Shown here piece by piece: positions 11,527-23,548 of a DNA stretch of 64,000 bases (positions are counted from its first letter, which is position 1; the number at the start of each line of letters is the position of its first letter). The translations under genes were made by a program, and so were the position numbers. Under the pieces are notes generated by a model that saw nothing but the letters and a program-made list of their open reading frames with translations, did not search any database and had not been told where the DNA came from. The DNA lies in the NCBI GenBank assembly GCA_019828545.1, contig JACVRA010000202.1, forward strand, positions 310,001 through 374,000, read 5' to 3'. The stretch is from Paracamarosporium sp. OC-R06-R3. Its lineage: Eukaryota; Ascomycota; Dothideomycetes; Pleosporales; Didymosphaeriaceae.

Positions 11527-12220
11527 CTATTCGTCATCCTCATCCTCCTCCTCGGCCTCGAGGGTGGTCTGGGCGATACGGTCCAAATCACGCTGGCCGG
11601 CCTGGGTGATGCGACGTCCACCCTTCTCCTCGTCCTGCTCAAGAACACCGATCTTCTCGAGCGACTGGAAGACCTTGCGGTCAACGGAGCCGGAGGCGTC
11701 AACGTGGTGCGAGGGGCGCGAGCCGCGGTTCTTGGTGGAGCTATGTGCTCGTCAGCGTGCTGTTCCCTACGCATATGCAAGAGTGCTGGCATACCCGTGA
11801 ACCTTCCTCAGGCGGCCAACACCGACGGTCTTGCGCATGTAGACATGGCGGGCGACGGCGGCAGCGCGGACGTAGTACCAGTCAATGTCCTGGGGAGGAA
11901 GCTCCTTGGAGTCTGTTCTACGTTAAGACACATATCTTCCCGAGGGGAGATGTGAATACGTACGTCCAGTCTTGACAGTGTCAACCCAGCCTGTAGATAA
12001 TGCAGTTAGCAAGTTATCCCCCAGTTACGGGATTCAGGCTTTTCCTTCACCCGCTGGGTTGGAACGAACCTGGACTATAGAAAAGTTAGCATGCGATGTC
12101 GCATAGAGTTGCGGATTTGGATTGAACGTACATGGGGAGCTTTCCCTGGCGCTTCAAGAACGCAGCATAGGCGTTGATGAACTTCTGCGCGTCGACGTCC
12201 TTGACTGAGACTCCACCCAT
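11527..12220 (-). CDS. RPS19: 40S ribosomal protein S19
   Basis: Five exons (12132-12220, 12070-12074, 11964-11990, 11795-11912, 11527-11740) give 150 residues, the normal length for eS19. The sequence begins [20 protein letters not shown] and carries [52 protein letters not shown] and an acidic tail. Exon 2 is just 5 nt (TCCAG); it supplies the Ile-Pro-Gly of LPIPGW and keeps frame. The fourth-exon acceptor has two nearby AGs; I used the downstream one, giving TGHSKELPP, and this local choice is less certain. The protein sits in the head of the small ribosomal subunit and is needed for 18S rRNA maturation. Confidence 0.95.
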
Positions 12221-13010
12221 TGTGATTGTTGGCGATTTGGTTTGAGGGAAAGGGCGAGGGTGTCGGTTGTCGAAGAATTGTCGAGTGGAAGTCTGCAGGT
12301 GGTCGCTTTGCCTTGGTGTGGGTTGATTTTCGCGCTCGCTTAACGGAGCGTTTTCGGAAGAACGGTTGAACCGATGCACGTGCCATATTGCCAGCTCCAC
12401 CAGGGCCGAGACTTGCAACAACAGATGCAAACTCACGACTAATGTGCTTCCAGTGTTTCTCAAAAACTGCATCCAAAATTGATGCTGAATTCGCGTTGTG
12501 CTTTTCACTGTGATTCATCATTTATTGCATCGCAGTAACAATATTTGCCAAGCTTGTTAGCAAGGGCACGTCAATCCACCTATGCATTGTGGAACGTATC
12601 ATCAGTTCAGCAGGAACACAGATAGTATCTAGTTCTTGATGTTAGTTTTTTAAGGAAGTGTGCATGTTTAAGAGTGTTTAGCAGCGCGCTGGTACTGCGT
12701 AACAACACAAGATTCGCGCTTTGGCCATGCAGCCCAAAAGATTTGAAGGCAGGAATTTGAACATCAGTGATGAGGAAAACTCAGATGAAGCTGCTGGCCA
12801 GTAGTTCGATTGTTATTGCCACGTTGCGTCTGTGGCTTAGGTGATGACGAAAGGTGTTTGTCGAGATCAGAGAGTGGTGGAAGAATCGTGCGTACGAGCA
12901 AATGGTGGAAAAAACAAGTCTAAATTTGAGCAAAACATGCAAGTATACACCAGAATATTGTAGAAGAGCCTAATAAGTCATGGAAACACATTCCACACAA
13001 CTCCATCGCG
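12221..13010. other. Intergenic; RPS19 upstream and GH43 downstream flank
   Basis: About 0.8 kb. The part next to RPS19 must hold its promoter, and long minus-strand frames there are unspliced extensions of the RPS19 start exon. I see no other gene. Confidence 0.35.
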
Positions 13011-14619
13011 TTAGCTGACCTCAGAAATCGAGACATTGCCAAACCTTGCGACGCCATCAAAGGCAACCACGCCATTCGTTCCTTGAACATATGTCGTATC
13101 GTCCAGCGTCAACACAGGGGACTCCAAGTCATCCACGAAAACATTGATGCTTTGCCTGATTGCCGAGACCCTAACATGGTACTCAATTCCTGCCTTGATC
13201 TCCAGGCCTTCAACGAAGATAGTCGTGCTCTCCGTATCATTGGTGAGCTTCGTGAAAAGTACTTTACCATCAGTCGAAAGTGCAGCGTAATAACCATTGA
13301 CGCCAGCAGTACCCTGTGTGACATCGGTGGCTCTGAAAAGTAACCCAGCGTTAGCTGCAGTACTGTCGCTGCTGTCCGAAAGAGTGACCGTCGCATCGTA
13401 AGTCTGGTCCACAAAGTTGGTGTCCAGTGCGGCTATGACGCCTTCTTCCGTGTCGCTGTTCACTTCCAGCTTGTTTTCCACTACTTGCGCGCCGTTTCCA
13501 TAGGTCTTCCACCCGATCATGTCGCCATCCGCGAAATCGTCTTTGACCAACATTTTAACAGGCTCAATGGTGCCATCTTCGTTAAAGTACATGCGGTCGT
13601 AGCACAGGACTCGATGTTCGCCAGCGGTTTCGCTCAGTGGCCGGCGATGGTAGACAATGTAGTAAATGTCTGTGTCCGGAACGTGGATTACTCCATTATG
13701 GCCGCTGCCTTTGGCGACTGCGCTATCTTGCTGCAGGATTCTTGTTCCATCCTTCCCTAAAAATGGGCCTAATGGTGAGTCCGCCACAGTGTAGGATACG
13801 GCATAGTCAGGCCCTGTCCAACCGCCTTCTGACCACATGAGGTAATATTTACCATTGCGCTTCAACATCTGCGGTCCTTCAACGTAGTTATTGGGCGTGA
13901 TCTCCTTGAACGTTGTGCCGTCTTCGAACGTATCAAAAGAAATCATGTCTTCCTTCAATTTCGCTACGTTTGCGTGACCGTGCCCACCGTAATAGATATA
14001 CGCTTGACCGTCATCATCGATAAAGACGTCTTGATCAATGGGCTGAGCGCCGTTGCTGTAGGTGCCAATGAGCGGTTCACCGATAGCATCAACGTATGGC
14101 CCCTGGGGCTGGTCTGCCACTGCAACGCCAATCCCACCGATCAAGCCTTGCTCTGGTTCGCCTTCTTGGATGTCATTGGCTCCAAAATAGATGTAGTATT
14201 TTCCGTTCCTGAAGCTTGGCGCGGGAGCCCATACTGCTTTATTCGCCCATGTAACGTCCTTAATAGTCAGAATGTTGGGATATTTGGTCCAGTGAATCAG
14301 GTCTGGGCTGGAGAAGGCATCGAGGTATGTTTGTTCCTCATACGGATAAGATGAGGTCGGGAATACCCAGTAAAGACCTTGATCTTTGAAGGGTCAGTTA
14401 ACTTGCCAAACCTTTTGTAGAGTTATACTTACAGATAGCTGTGTCCGGATCCGCATACCAGCCATCGACAAAAGGGTTACCAGCTTCAGAGGTGGTGTAG
14501 TTAACTATTGCTGCTTGTAGGGGAGAATCATCCGTAGTATCGCTTGAGACCGATGCAACCAAAAATAGAGCTAACGTGGTTCCAAGAGATACATTAAGCT
14601 TCAAAGTAAAACCTCGCAT
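13011..14619 (-). CDS. Secreted glycoside hydrolase family 43 protein
   Basis: Two exons (14433-14619, 13011-14383; 49-nt intron) give 519 residues. A hydrophobic signal peptide precedes SSDTTDDSP. The five-bladed propeller domain opens with GWYADPDTAIY, whose Asp is the expected catalytic base. The middle Asp lies in NGAQPIDQDVFIDDDG (about residue 177) and the general-acid Glu in NYVEGPQMLKRNGKYY (about 230). From about residue 330 a separate beta-sandwich region (DDFADGDMIGWKTY through LLFRATD to GNVSISEVS) resembles LamG/CBM66-like domains attached to GH43 enzymes. The family cleaves xylosides or arabinosides in plant cell wall hemicellulose; the exact substrate cannot be read from sequence. 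Confidence 0.9.
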
Positions 14620-16908
14620 CGTGGCAGAAGAAAAATATCAAAGGGATGTTTCGGTTATTTGGATATGATAGCAGTGTCTTAGAGCCGTTCCTACACTACT
14701 ACCACTTGTCATCTGCGGGTTAGGAATATGCGCCTTCAGGTATGCGCTCGGAAAGCCTGCGCTCGGAAAGCCTGCGCTCGGAAAGCCGAAGACGATGGTG
14801 AATTTCAGACAGTCCTTATGTCAGTCCAGTTCAAGTTCATTCAATGAAATGTCCCCAGTCCGAGTGTCAATGAATTCGTGGTGAATGTTTGTCAATTCTA
14901 ACAAGGAACGTGGCAGGAAAATTGAGCTTCACGCACGTTGCGAACGCTAATATGTGGTTACAAACGTGCAATTCAAGAGGCCGATTCAGCATAAGAGGAA
15001 GGGATATTCAGGCGGAGTAAACTGGTCCGAGCCAAATGCTATCGTACGGGATCCTGGAAGCCTCATGCTGCGCTTTTCGCCTTGCGCTAGCGAGAGACCA
15101 CGGCATGCTCAACGCGGAAGTTCGTTTTACATCAGAGACATGTGCGGCTGTTCAACGAAGATCCCGAGTCATGGCACCTTACATTTTCGGGCAAGACATT
15201 ACCGTAGCGTGGCGCTATGCATGTCAGCAGGAATAATTCAACCAGAAAGTGTGTATCGATCAAGGTAGGTGTCTCGAAGAGCACTTCTGCATTTACGATA
15301 GAATCGGTACCGGTAATTTGAGTCAGGTGAGTGATGTAACTCTGCCTGACGATTTGTACCTGCCCAGTACAGGCTTGCGAACTGCGATAGGTATGCAACG
15401 ACCGCCTCGAATGCAGAGACAATCGAAATCAATCCGTGAGAACGTTACTGGGTTTGCGGGGTAAATCAAGCATGGTGTCCACATTTGACGCAGGATGCGT
15501 GGAGATGGGACCCTCCTGCATGCTGAGTATGCATGAATGCATGTTCAGGTTGTAGTACTGCAATGCTTGTCGTGTTTACTTTGCACCCCGAGGTAGCACG
15601 CAATTATTCGCAGGTTTGATTTGCAACCATGAATATCGGACGACGTAATAGCTCAGTGCACCTGGATGCGGAATGCGAGCCTTTTGGATGCCCAAACCTC
15701 GCAGTCTACGTCTCATTCAAACTCGGCATCCGAGCTCCAGACATTCTACGGTAGACTATTGCATCTCCAGGTTTTGGGCCAGGTAAAGAAGGCATCCTTC
15801 GCTTGGCGGCTTGCCTTTGACTTGATTTAAAATAGAACGAAGGTTGAGCTCGGAGATTTGTTTGTAGATCCTGCGTTGGGGGCTAAAGTTCGGTGGCTTT
15901 CGTAAATTGGGTTCCAAACAGCCCGATAACACGACGATTATGGGCGCTGTTTCGCAACAACCCTGGGGGGGGGGGGTTCCTGGACCTATTGGCGAGCCAC
16001 TATCAGCGCAGCCATGGGCAATGCACTGTTGCAGTGCATGTCGACATGGGTCTGGTTGTACCATGACTGATTAGCATCGTCGACAAGTTAAGAGTGCGCC
16101 GAGGAGCTAGAGCCCTGGAAAGTGATGCAGCATGTAGGACAAGGCAGTTGCATGGCGGTCGCGCTTGCTTCTTGGTGAAGATCGCTATTGAATGGCAGGT
16201 GTAGTCAGTGAGGCCGATTGCTCGAACAATTGAAGGGCGATCACCGCGACGCTTGAAGCTGTCGCGGGCTTGACCGGTCAGCAGGCCGGTAGAAATTTCG
16301 TAGGGTGGAGCGTGGTGGAGAAGACAGGATATGTCGCGATTCACGATAGGGCTGGCGAAAGCGCGTTGGTCGCGCGCCGGGAAGCCGCGACGGTGGAGCG
16401 CGACTGACATCATCCCTCGCAGCTTTATTAGCTTGCTGTTATCTCTCTGCGCAAAAAAACAACCCGCGACTCGACGCTGCGTGCTACACATCCACGGTCA
16501 CAGCGCCCACCACCAAGCGCGCCCCTCGCTCGCGCCATCCCCACGCTGTGCTCTGCTGTGCCCTGCTGTGCTGCACTCTCCCGTCGGCGTCCTCTCACAC
16601 AAGCCTGCGCTGCCCTCACTGACGTGGCTGCAAGATGCAAACCGTCGGTCCCGCAACCATCGGCTGGGCGCGTTCAAGGTTCTCCGCCTCATAATCGCAG
16701 CGTGTCGGCTGGCTGCTCGTCCGCAACGTGCGCGCGAGGCACCGCAACAGCCGTCCAGGCACCGAGGGCTCTGCGCCAACACCACGGTCACGCCGCGCTC
16801 TTGCACCCGCCATTGGTCGGTTGCAGCTGCCCTGTCGTTGCCCATCCCGCACGCCCACGCCTCCCGCTCCGTTGAATATACATTCAGCGATCCGGCACGC
16901 AAGTCGGG
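14620..16908. other. Large intergenic region with repeat and homopolymer
   Basis: About 2.3 kb. It holds the tandem repeat listed separately, and a run of 12 G at 15965-15976. From about 16330 it becomes GC-rich and probably includes the 5' flank or a 5' exon of the hydrolase-phosphatase gene. Frames up to 217 codons (16331-16984) lack any recognisable domain and overlap frames on the other strand. I find no supported gene. Confidence 0.35.
14743..14787. repeat. 15-bp unit repeated three times in tandem
   Basis: The unit TGCGCTCGGAAAGCC occurs three times head to tail with no mismatch, about 125 bp upstream of the GH43 start codon. Its origin could be simple slippage. It lies where promoter elements of the GH43 gene would be expected. 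Confidence 0.9.
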
Positions 16909-19290
16909 ATGGAGCCTCATTCGCACCCTCTCCTGTCTCAGCATGGTCCGCGTCGCCTTCCACAGACCCTCGTCCTGCTGCTGAGGACGTGCCTGGCTGG
17001 CCCGAGCAACCACCCTGACGCAGTAGCTTACACCGACCTTTCCGTCTGGCACTCTATAAGACGCGCCGTCGTCAATCTCGTCTACTTCCTAAATCCCTTT
17101 GATCGACGTGGAGACTCCCCCATACTGACTTTGGTGGGCATGGTCAAGTTGACAGCGCTGTGTGGTCTCGGTTCTGCTCTTTGGATATGGAGCAAACGCA
17201 ACGGAAAGGGAAGGAGGGTTGCCTCTTTGGATGGCTCCACCCATGCAACAGAAGCATCCGATGTTGGTAAGTCACTCCGCACTCGGTGATGCACGTCGGG
17301 CACATCACGTGCCACGGTACATGTACCTCGATATGAAAGCATTGCCCATGCATATGCACCATACTCTTATCTTGTCTCCATCTGCATACGCTAACCTTGC
17401 TCAGACACTGCCGCTACTGACCCGGGACTGCTCAAGAAACATTCTACCGTTCGCGAGTTTACTGTACATTCCACGGGCTTTACCTACCCAGGTATACGGA
17501 CCTTCTACCGACCGCATCCACAAGAGCAAAAGCTTCCCCAGAAGCCTCGTCCTGTGCCTCTCTTGGTTTTCATCCATGGCTTAGGAGGCTCCGTGGCCCA
17601 GTTCAATCCCATCCTTATCAGTCTTTCCAACCTCGCTTCGTGCTTAGCCATCGACCTCCCGGGCTGTGGTCGTTCGTCCTTTGCGCCTACAGCATGGGAA
17701 GCTTACACCACGGATGCACTTGTTCAGCTCCTCGCTGTTGTGATCGAGGCCCATCGAGATCGTGACGGTGATCAACAGGTTGTTTTGATTGGACACAGCA
17801 TGGGATGCTCTCTGGCCGTTATGCTCGCTTCAGCATCCTCTCCTTATGCACATCTTATCAGTAACCATGTTACTGGGTTGGTTGCCATCTGCCCCAAGGC
17901 TGATCCACCAACCGAAAAGCAAAGCGGGCAACTACGAAACATGACAGCTATCCCTGGATTCTTGTTTGATCTTGTCCGGAGATGGGATCGAAGGGGAGGC
18001 TTGAACAGCGCCAGTGTTGTTCGCATGGCAGGTTCTGACGCCGACGAAGAGACGAAGAGGCTCCAACTTCGTTACAACAAGCAGAGCCGCTCTAAAGTCT
18101 GGCAACGGATGGCACGTGGCATGTGTCCCGACTATTCGACTGGCTCCCCAAAGGGAGGTCTCCCAGGACAAGAGGTGTGGGCAGGATTAGAGCTCCCGGT
18201 ATTTCTTGCTGCCGGTGCTGCCGACGAAACCACCCCCGCGGAGAATGTTAGGCGCATCGTTCAATTCCTGGGTAGGGACGTGGCTGCTATCGAACCTCCG
18301 AGTGAGAAAGCTAGTCTTCCAATCGCTGCCGCGCCCGTGGACCCAGCAAGAGTCGATCCAGAGATAACAGAACAAAAACACCATGATTCAGGCATTGACG
18401 CAGGCGACCTGCCGGAGGTGGACGACAAAACCACTGGCGGTACTTCGTCTTCGCATTACTCCCAAGACCAAGCATCAGTCCATACCATGACTATCTCATC
18501 GGCTGGTGAGAGTTCTGTCATTACCGAGACAGGAACGGATGCAGTAGGTACAGCACCCGTTAACCTGCCTGTACCTGGCCCACGTCGGTTGGTCGTGAAG
18601 ACTGCGATCATGCCCAAGCCTGCCGCACATTCTCTTCTATTCGCTCCGACCACCTCGCGTATTATTTCAGGCCTGATTGGTAGCTTTCTCGCCGATCATA
18701 TTGACCCTCGTCTTTCGCTCGCTTGGCAGCTACAGTACCTGTCGACTGAAGGCAAGTGGGATGTCAAAAATTTCAAGAAATGGCAGGCAGTGCGACCTGT
18801 GTCCCTTCCCATCGCTGGTATATTCCGCGCCATGAAGACTCTCCGCGAGGTTGATGAAGAGCACTCACCAAAGATTTTTGTCAAACAATGGGCAGGCAAG
18901 CTTCATGCTGTTGTCGATATCAGCCACGACTCGCCAGTCTATGATCCCAAGGGCCTCGAAGCTGGTGGTATTGCATACTACAAGTTTCCTACAGTTTCAA
19001 AACAGCCACCGACTAAGGACGAGGTGCGTACATTCATCGAGTTGATTGAGAAGATTCGTAGTGAGAAGGAAGATGGCAACGAAGCTTTGATTGGGGTGCA
19101 CTGCCACTATGGTTTCAACCGTACCGGCTTCTTCTTGGTCAGCCATCTCATTGAGAAGCTAGGGTATAAGGTACAGGATGCCATCGATACCTTTCAGCAA
19201 GCTCGACCTCCGGGTATCAGGCACAATCATTTCATCGACGAGCTGCACGTTCGCTATTGCAGTGGACTTAAGAAGGCGCCTACATTGTAG
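16909..19290 (+). CDS. Alpha/beta hydrolase fused to cysteine phosphatase domain
   Basis: Two exons (16909-17266, 17405-19290; 138-nt intron with a CTAAC branch site) give 747 residues. A hydrophobic segment near residues 75-97 (MVKLTALCGLGSALWIW) is a likely membrane anchor. The hydrolase domain has FIHGLGG near 175 and the nucleophile elbow GHSMG near 250. The likely acid is in AADETTPAEN. After a disordered insert of about 100 residues, the probable catalytic His lies in PAAHSLLF. A second domain follows with the PTP signature HCHYGFNRTG (Cys about 686, Arg about 692) and, downstream, TFQQARPPGI. These stretches closely resemble the RNA triphosphatase domain of animal mRNA capping enzymes. 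Substrates of either half are unknown. The start is uncertain: an ATG at 17138 or an upstream exon is possible. Confidence 0.8.
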
Positions 19291-20449
19291 CGATACGCTT
19301 GGCAGTTGCCTATGCGTTTTATCCATTTTCTTGTGCTGTAGGATATCACTACTATTCATTTGGGTATTGAGCGACGCGTCCGGCGTTGCTGACAAGCTAG
19401 GCTGAGCCTGTTAAATGGTTTCTTTGGGTTTGGATACGCGGCTGTGAGAATGGACTCACACTTTACATTGTTGTCTAACGGCCTATTGCTGAGACAGTAT
19501 TTCATTAATGAATTGTTGATACATCCTTCTCATTCGTACGCATGTAAAACGTGCTTGTGATTAACATATGTCGCAGCTTGTAGACTGGGTTAAATTAACT
19601 GACGGGGTATTTCGTGCAAAGATTCAATACGGGGCGGTGCCATGAGATATCAGCGCGTGTATAGGCCACGTGCTGTACACATGCATCTTTACTCCGAGCA
19701 CGCGTGACATGCTTACAGAACCGTTCTACCCTAGCGAGGGTTTTACAATGCTCTGTTCTTGAGGCCGCTGTTCAAGCCTATAAGTTACGATAGCCAGTTT
19801 TTCAAACGCAACTTACGACTACGGCCACACTGGACGACGAGAAGTGTGATGATGATGTAGACCATATCATGCGAATAGGGCTGTGTTACTGTTCCTTCGT
19901 ATCTCCTCTATAGGTAACCACTGTGGATCCTATCGCGATGACACAAGTACTTTATAGTTTTCCATACTTCCTCATTAGCGTTTTCTAACCTTTTCTGTAG
20001 TAGGATGCGATGCAACCAATCATTTAATCCTCCGCAGCACAGCCGCCCGCCACATTGAATAGCAAACCAATCCAGGCACCTGGCGTACGTCACGACTTTA
20101 CGGCCGTAACATCGCTCACCAACGGGGCAATTCTATATCTACAAGTGCATATCGATTCCAAGCCATCTCGTATCGCATCCGCATCGCTGTATCAAAAAAC
20201 TCGATTCGACAGCGCCAGCGCCAACATTAAGCGAATGCGACTTTACGGGCGCAGCCAGGCTCAACTTTCCTAGTAAGGCTCCGAGCGCGAGCGGACGCAA
20301 CAGCGCGGAGTGCTCACGAGGCTGTGTATAAAGGTAAGCATAACCATTTGGAATCCCGCACCACCAGTTCCAAATTATTTTCTCAGAATCACTCTTGACT
20401 TCAAATACATTGCTGCGCCCCAAAAGGCAGAAACTATTTATTGAGCATC
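19291..20449. other. Intergenic
   Basis: About 1.16 kb with no supported gene. The right end carries a probable TATA box listed separately. Confidence 0.35.
20327..20334 (+). promoter_or_regulatory. Probable TATA box
   Basis: TATAAAGG lies about 120 bp upstream of the ATG at 20450, a plausible distance for a fungal core promoter. This is a motif match only. Confidence 0.4.
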
Positions 20450-20968
20450 ATGTGCTGCAGAAAGAACCATCAGCGATATAACAACCGCTGCCAACGTCGC
20501 CAACAACACCAAAGAGGTTGCTGCTCTTCGCGTCGCTATCAACGTCAGCAACACTTTATTTCAGACTACAACGCAATCGATACCTCTTTCCCATCTGAAC
20601 ATCGAGGATACGCCGCTGCTACAGGTGCCTACGCATCCCACCCTCAAGCACACACTTCCGAAACCCAAATCCCACGCATCAAAGGACCCTTCAGCATGGC
20701 TGCAGCCATCATCTTAGGTCTCAGTCTCGGCGCTCAGAAGATCCATGAGAAGCGCAAGGAGAAGAAGGAGAAGAAATCGTTACTGGAGTTTGCAAATGAG
20801 CAGCGGGAGGCGAAGTTGAGGAGCGACAGGGCGTCGAGGGGAGACAGGAACCCTGGGGAGCATGGGGAAAGAAGCAGGAGTGAGAGCTTGGAGAGGTATG
20901 ATGAGGATGTATCGCCGCCAAGATATGAGGATGTTGTTCGGGAGCGGGATTATAGGGAACGTCGATAG
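20450..20968 (+). CDS. Hypothetical protein with Cys/Arg/Gln-rich head and PPxY motif
   Basis: A single exon from the first ATG gives 172 residues. The N-terminus (MCCRKNHQRYNNRCQRRQQH) is rich in Cys, Arg and Gln. A short hydrophobic segment (FSMAAAIILGLSLGAQ) lies near residue 85 and is followed at once by a highly charged Lys/Glu helix (KIHEKRKEKKEKK). The C-terminus contains SPPRYEDVV, a PPxY motif of the kind bound by WW domains of Rsp5-type ubiquitin ligases. Cysteines near the N-terminus could be lipid-modified. I recognise no family. A TATA-like box lies upstream. Confidence 0.65.
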   Translation: MCCRKNHQRYNNRCQRRQQHQRGCCSSRRYQRQQHFISDYNAIDTSFPSEHRGYAAATGAYASHPQAHTSETQIPRIKGPFSMAAAIILGLSLGAQKIHEKRKEKKEKKSLLEFANEQREAKLRSDRASRGDRNPGEHGERSRSESLERYDEDVSPPRYEDVVRERDYRERR

Positions 20969-21596
20969 GAGGGGATGAGAGGGGGTTCGTGGCCGAGGAA
21001 GTTAGGAATGACTGGTTACGATATTATGACTGTGGATAAGTGAGGGTATCCAGAAGGATTGGGTTGCATGAATTTCTCTTCGTACTACATATTTTGTATA
21101 CATAGCGCCTAAGGAATTTTGTATGTATTTCATTGCTGAACAATAACCTTCATCTACACATTACTTCATATGACATATTAACACTTCAACCCCTCTTTTG
21201 CGTGCTCACGTTGTGCTTCTTAATCACACCGTACTATCAGCTTGATACCCAAGCGGCAAAAAACACCAGCTCATTTCCTAACAAGGACATCCCCGCCTCC
21301 AAACCCACCACGTCACCCACCAATCCCAACCCTCCCAAGCTCGCAACAAAGCTTGCCTACGCCACATGAACCATCGACCCCTCCCGCGGGCCTGAAAATC
21401 GCGACGCAACCCAATCCACCCCACCACCAAACGTAAAATAAAACCGCGTCGCGATAACATCCTCCCAAAAGAAAAGAACTAATCACCTACTCACCCATCT
21501 CCCCAAGACAAATCTTTCCATCCTCAATTACACAAAACTCTCCCCACCACGTGAGCAAAGTATCACCGCATAACACCACGTACATACACACACAAA
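20969..21596. other. Intergenic, C/A-rich
   Basis: About 0.6 kb. From 21280 to 21596 the plus strand is strongly C/A-rich and poor in G, a strand bias common in fungal promoters just upstream of a start. No gene is seen. Confidence 0.35.
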
Positions 21597-22094
21597 ATGT
21601 CCCACCCCTCCCGCCGCCCCCCACACACCTACCCTCACTACACCATAACAGACTCATCCTACCCCGACACCCCCTCGCAAAACTACTTCGCGCGGCTCTC
21701 GGAAAAGGCCGCTCCGCCAGGGACCATCCACCTCAATAGTTATGAGTCGGACTCTCCTTCTTCTACTTCTTACTACCGTCATCAACCGGTTTACTATGCG
21801 AGACCGCCGCCGCCGCAGCGCATCGTTAGGGAGGCGGGTACTGTGAGGGAAGGGCCGCCGCCTGCGCGTGTGGTGAGGCGCGTTGTGGAGGAGGGGAGGG
21901 AGGAGGTGAAGATGGAGATTAAGAAGAATGGGGGTGGTGCCGGTATAGGTGTAGGTGTGGGTAGGGAGAAGGTAGCTGAGAGGAAGGTGGAGGAGAGCGG
22001 TGAGGTGAGGGAGAGGGGGTTTGTTAGGGGGTTTGCGGGGAAGGGTGCGGGTGCGGTTTGGAGGGCGCTTGGGGGTCAGTCGGGGGTGAGGTGA
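21597..22094 (+). CDS. Hypothetical low-complexity protein
   Basis: A single exon of 165 codons follows a C/A-rich leader. The first half is rich in Pro, Ser and Tyr (YPHYTITDSSYPDTPS, YYARPPPPQRI). The second half is rich in Glu, Arg, Val and Gly, with a glycine run (GGGAGIGVGVG). There are no membrane segments, signal peptide or cysteines. Codon use in the second half is purine-biased (GAG/GGG), unlike the first half, and I recognise no family. The length and the good ATG context (AAAATGTC) support a gene, but I would not rule out a chance frame. Confidence 0.5.
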   Translation: MSHPSRRPPHTYPHYTITDSSYPDTPSQNYFARLSEKAAPPGTIHLNSYESDSPSSTSYYRHQPVYYARPPPPQRIVREAGTVREGPPPARVVRRVVEEGREEVKMEIKKNGGGAGIGVGVGREKVAERKVEESGEVRERGFVRGFAGKGAGAVWRALGGQSGVR

Positions 22095-23548
22095 GGGTGG
22101 TGTGGGAGGGGAGGGCTAGGTGCGGGTTTCTTAGGTGGTGGGTATTGTGAGGGAATAGTTGCTTTCTCGGGATATGGGGATGGGGAGTTGGGGAGTTGGG
22201 TGCGTTTGGTAGGAGATATTGTGGAGCTGGTCGAGGTTGAGGGTGGTGGTATCGTAGTTTTAATCTTTAATTCATAATGATAGGAGTAAAGTATGTGTTG
22301 ATAGAAGGCTTGTAGCTTGTACGCCATGGTGGGTCTAATCATGCACACACGTGAATTAATTAGTTAGTGGTTCGTTGCTTGAAAACACAAGGTCTGCGTG
22401 ATGTTCACCTAGATCTAGATAGCATTGCGTTCGATCTCCTATTGCAATATTCAAATCCGTCCTAAATTCTGCATCGACGAAGGAACACACGTCGAATGTA
22501 CTCAAAAAAACTTCGGGCAGCAACCATCTCTGGGCTTGTGGTGCACGGTGACGATGCATCAGATAATCCGCAGCGCAAGTTCTTCTCGGCCGCCTCGGGA
22601 TGACAGCCTACCCTGCGCTTCCAGGGAACCCAAGAACGGGATGACATCCGCTGCCAACCAGCCTCAAGTCATGGTAGTCGCCACCGCTAAGCTCTCAATA
22701 ACTTCCTATTTGTCGCTATAACCCCCGCTACGAGGGGTGCTATGACGTCGCACCACGGTTCGGTCCGGTAACTAACAGCCCCACATGATGGCTCGTGGGG
22801 GGAAGTACGCGTACGCCTGGCCCAGATATTTGGTTCCAGCTGTCTGGTTTGGGTCCAAGATCAAGAAAAAGCTTCGATCGAGGGTACGGTTCGAGACTCT
22901 GGGGAAGACGTACCTGCTAGGGAAGGAACGTCATCTCGGCCGTCTGCGAGGCATCGAGGATCGAGAACTACAACATGTGCTGCGTGAAAAGCGGTTCGTA
23001 AGCAGGTGTGAAACTGCCTAGCGACCCGATGAGGCAGGTTGATGCTGTCTGGAAACATGCTAATGCCGCCGCATGATAACATGTGTGTAGCTGAAGAGCT
23101 TGTAGTCTGCCAACCCGACATCATTTGATTGGCAAGTATAATGAAGATTGACTTGGTAAGATTGCGTATTCGCCACGTTGTTGGCGGGTATACAATACAT
23201 TTTCAACTCGAAAATTGAGAGAAGAGGCGCTCAAAGTAAAATGCGTCTATGTAGAGGCCGGAAATATAAACGCGATGTATGAACGAACGAGCTAGTCGTA
23301 CTCATAAGAAATGGTCCCTCGACTGTCGGTGTATCGGTATGACATACCGATGCTGGACGCCTGAATGTTGGGAATGAAAAAAAATCTAACAGTTACCGCA
23401 AAGTCGGCCTCAACGAATGCGGGTCGTAACTTCGTAAAGAGAAAATAGTCCGTCTAACAACGAATCGCCCATTTTCCGCTCGAACGAACATTGGCGCGTA
23501 CAAAAAACGCATCCAGAAGAAGTAAGAAAAAATCAAGATAGATGGCAC
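22095..23548. other. Intergenic
   Basis: About 1.45 kb. Short frames such as 22785-23021 on the plus strand show no domain and overlap opposite frames. I see no gene, tRNA or mobile element. Confidence 0.35.

Noticed and set aside
15965..15976. Run of 12 G as a possible quadruplex or assembly artefact
   Set aside because: A single homopolymer in a gap is not enough evidence of function; its length could also be a sequencing error.
16331..16984. 217-codon plus-strand frame upstream of the hydrolase-phosphatase
   Set aside because: It has no domain, an Arg/Ser/Pro-biased composition typical of GC-rich non-coding DNA, and overlaps equally long frames on the other strand.
22785..23021. 78-codon basic plus-strand frame
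   Set aside because: It overlaps a frame on the opposite strand, lacks splice partners and resembles no family.
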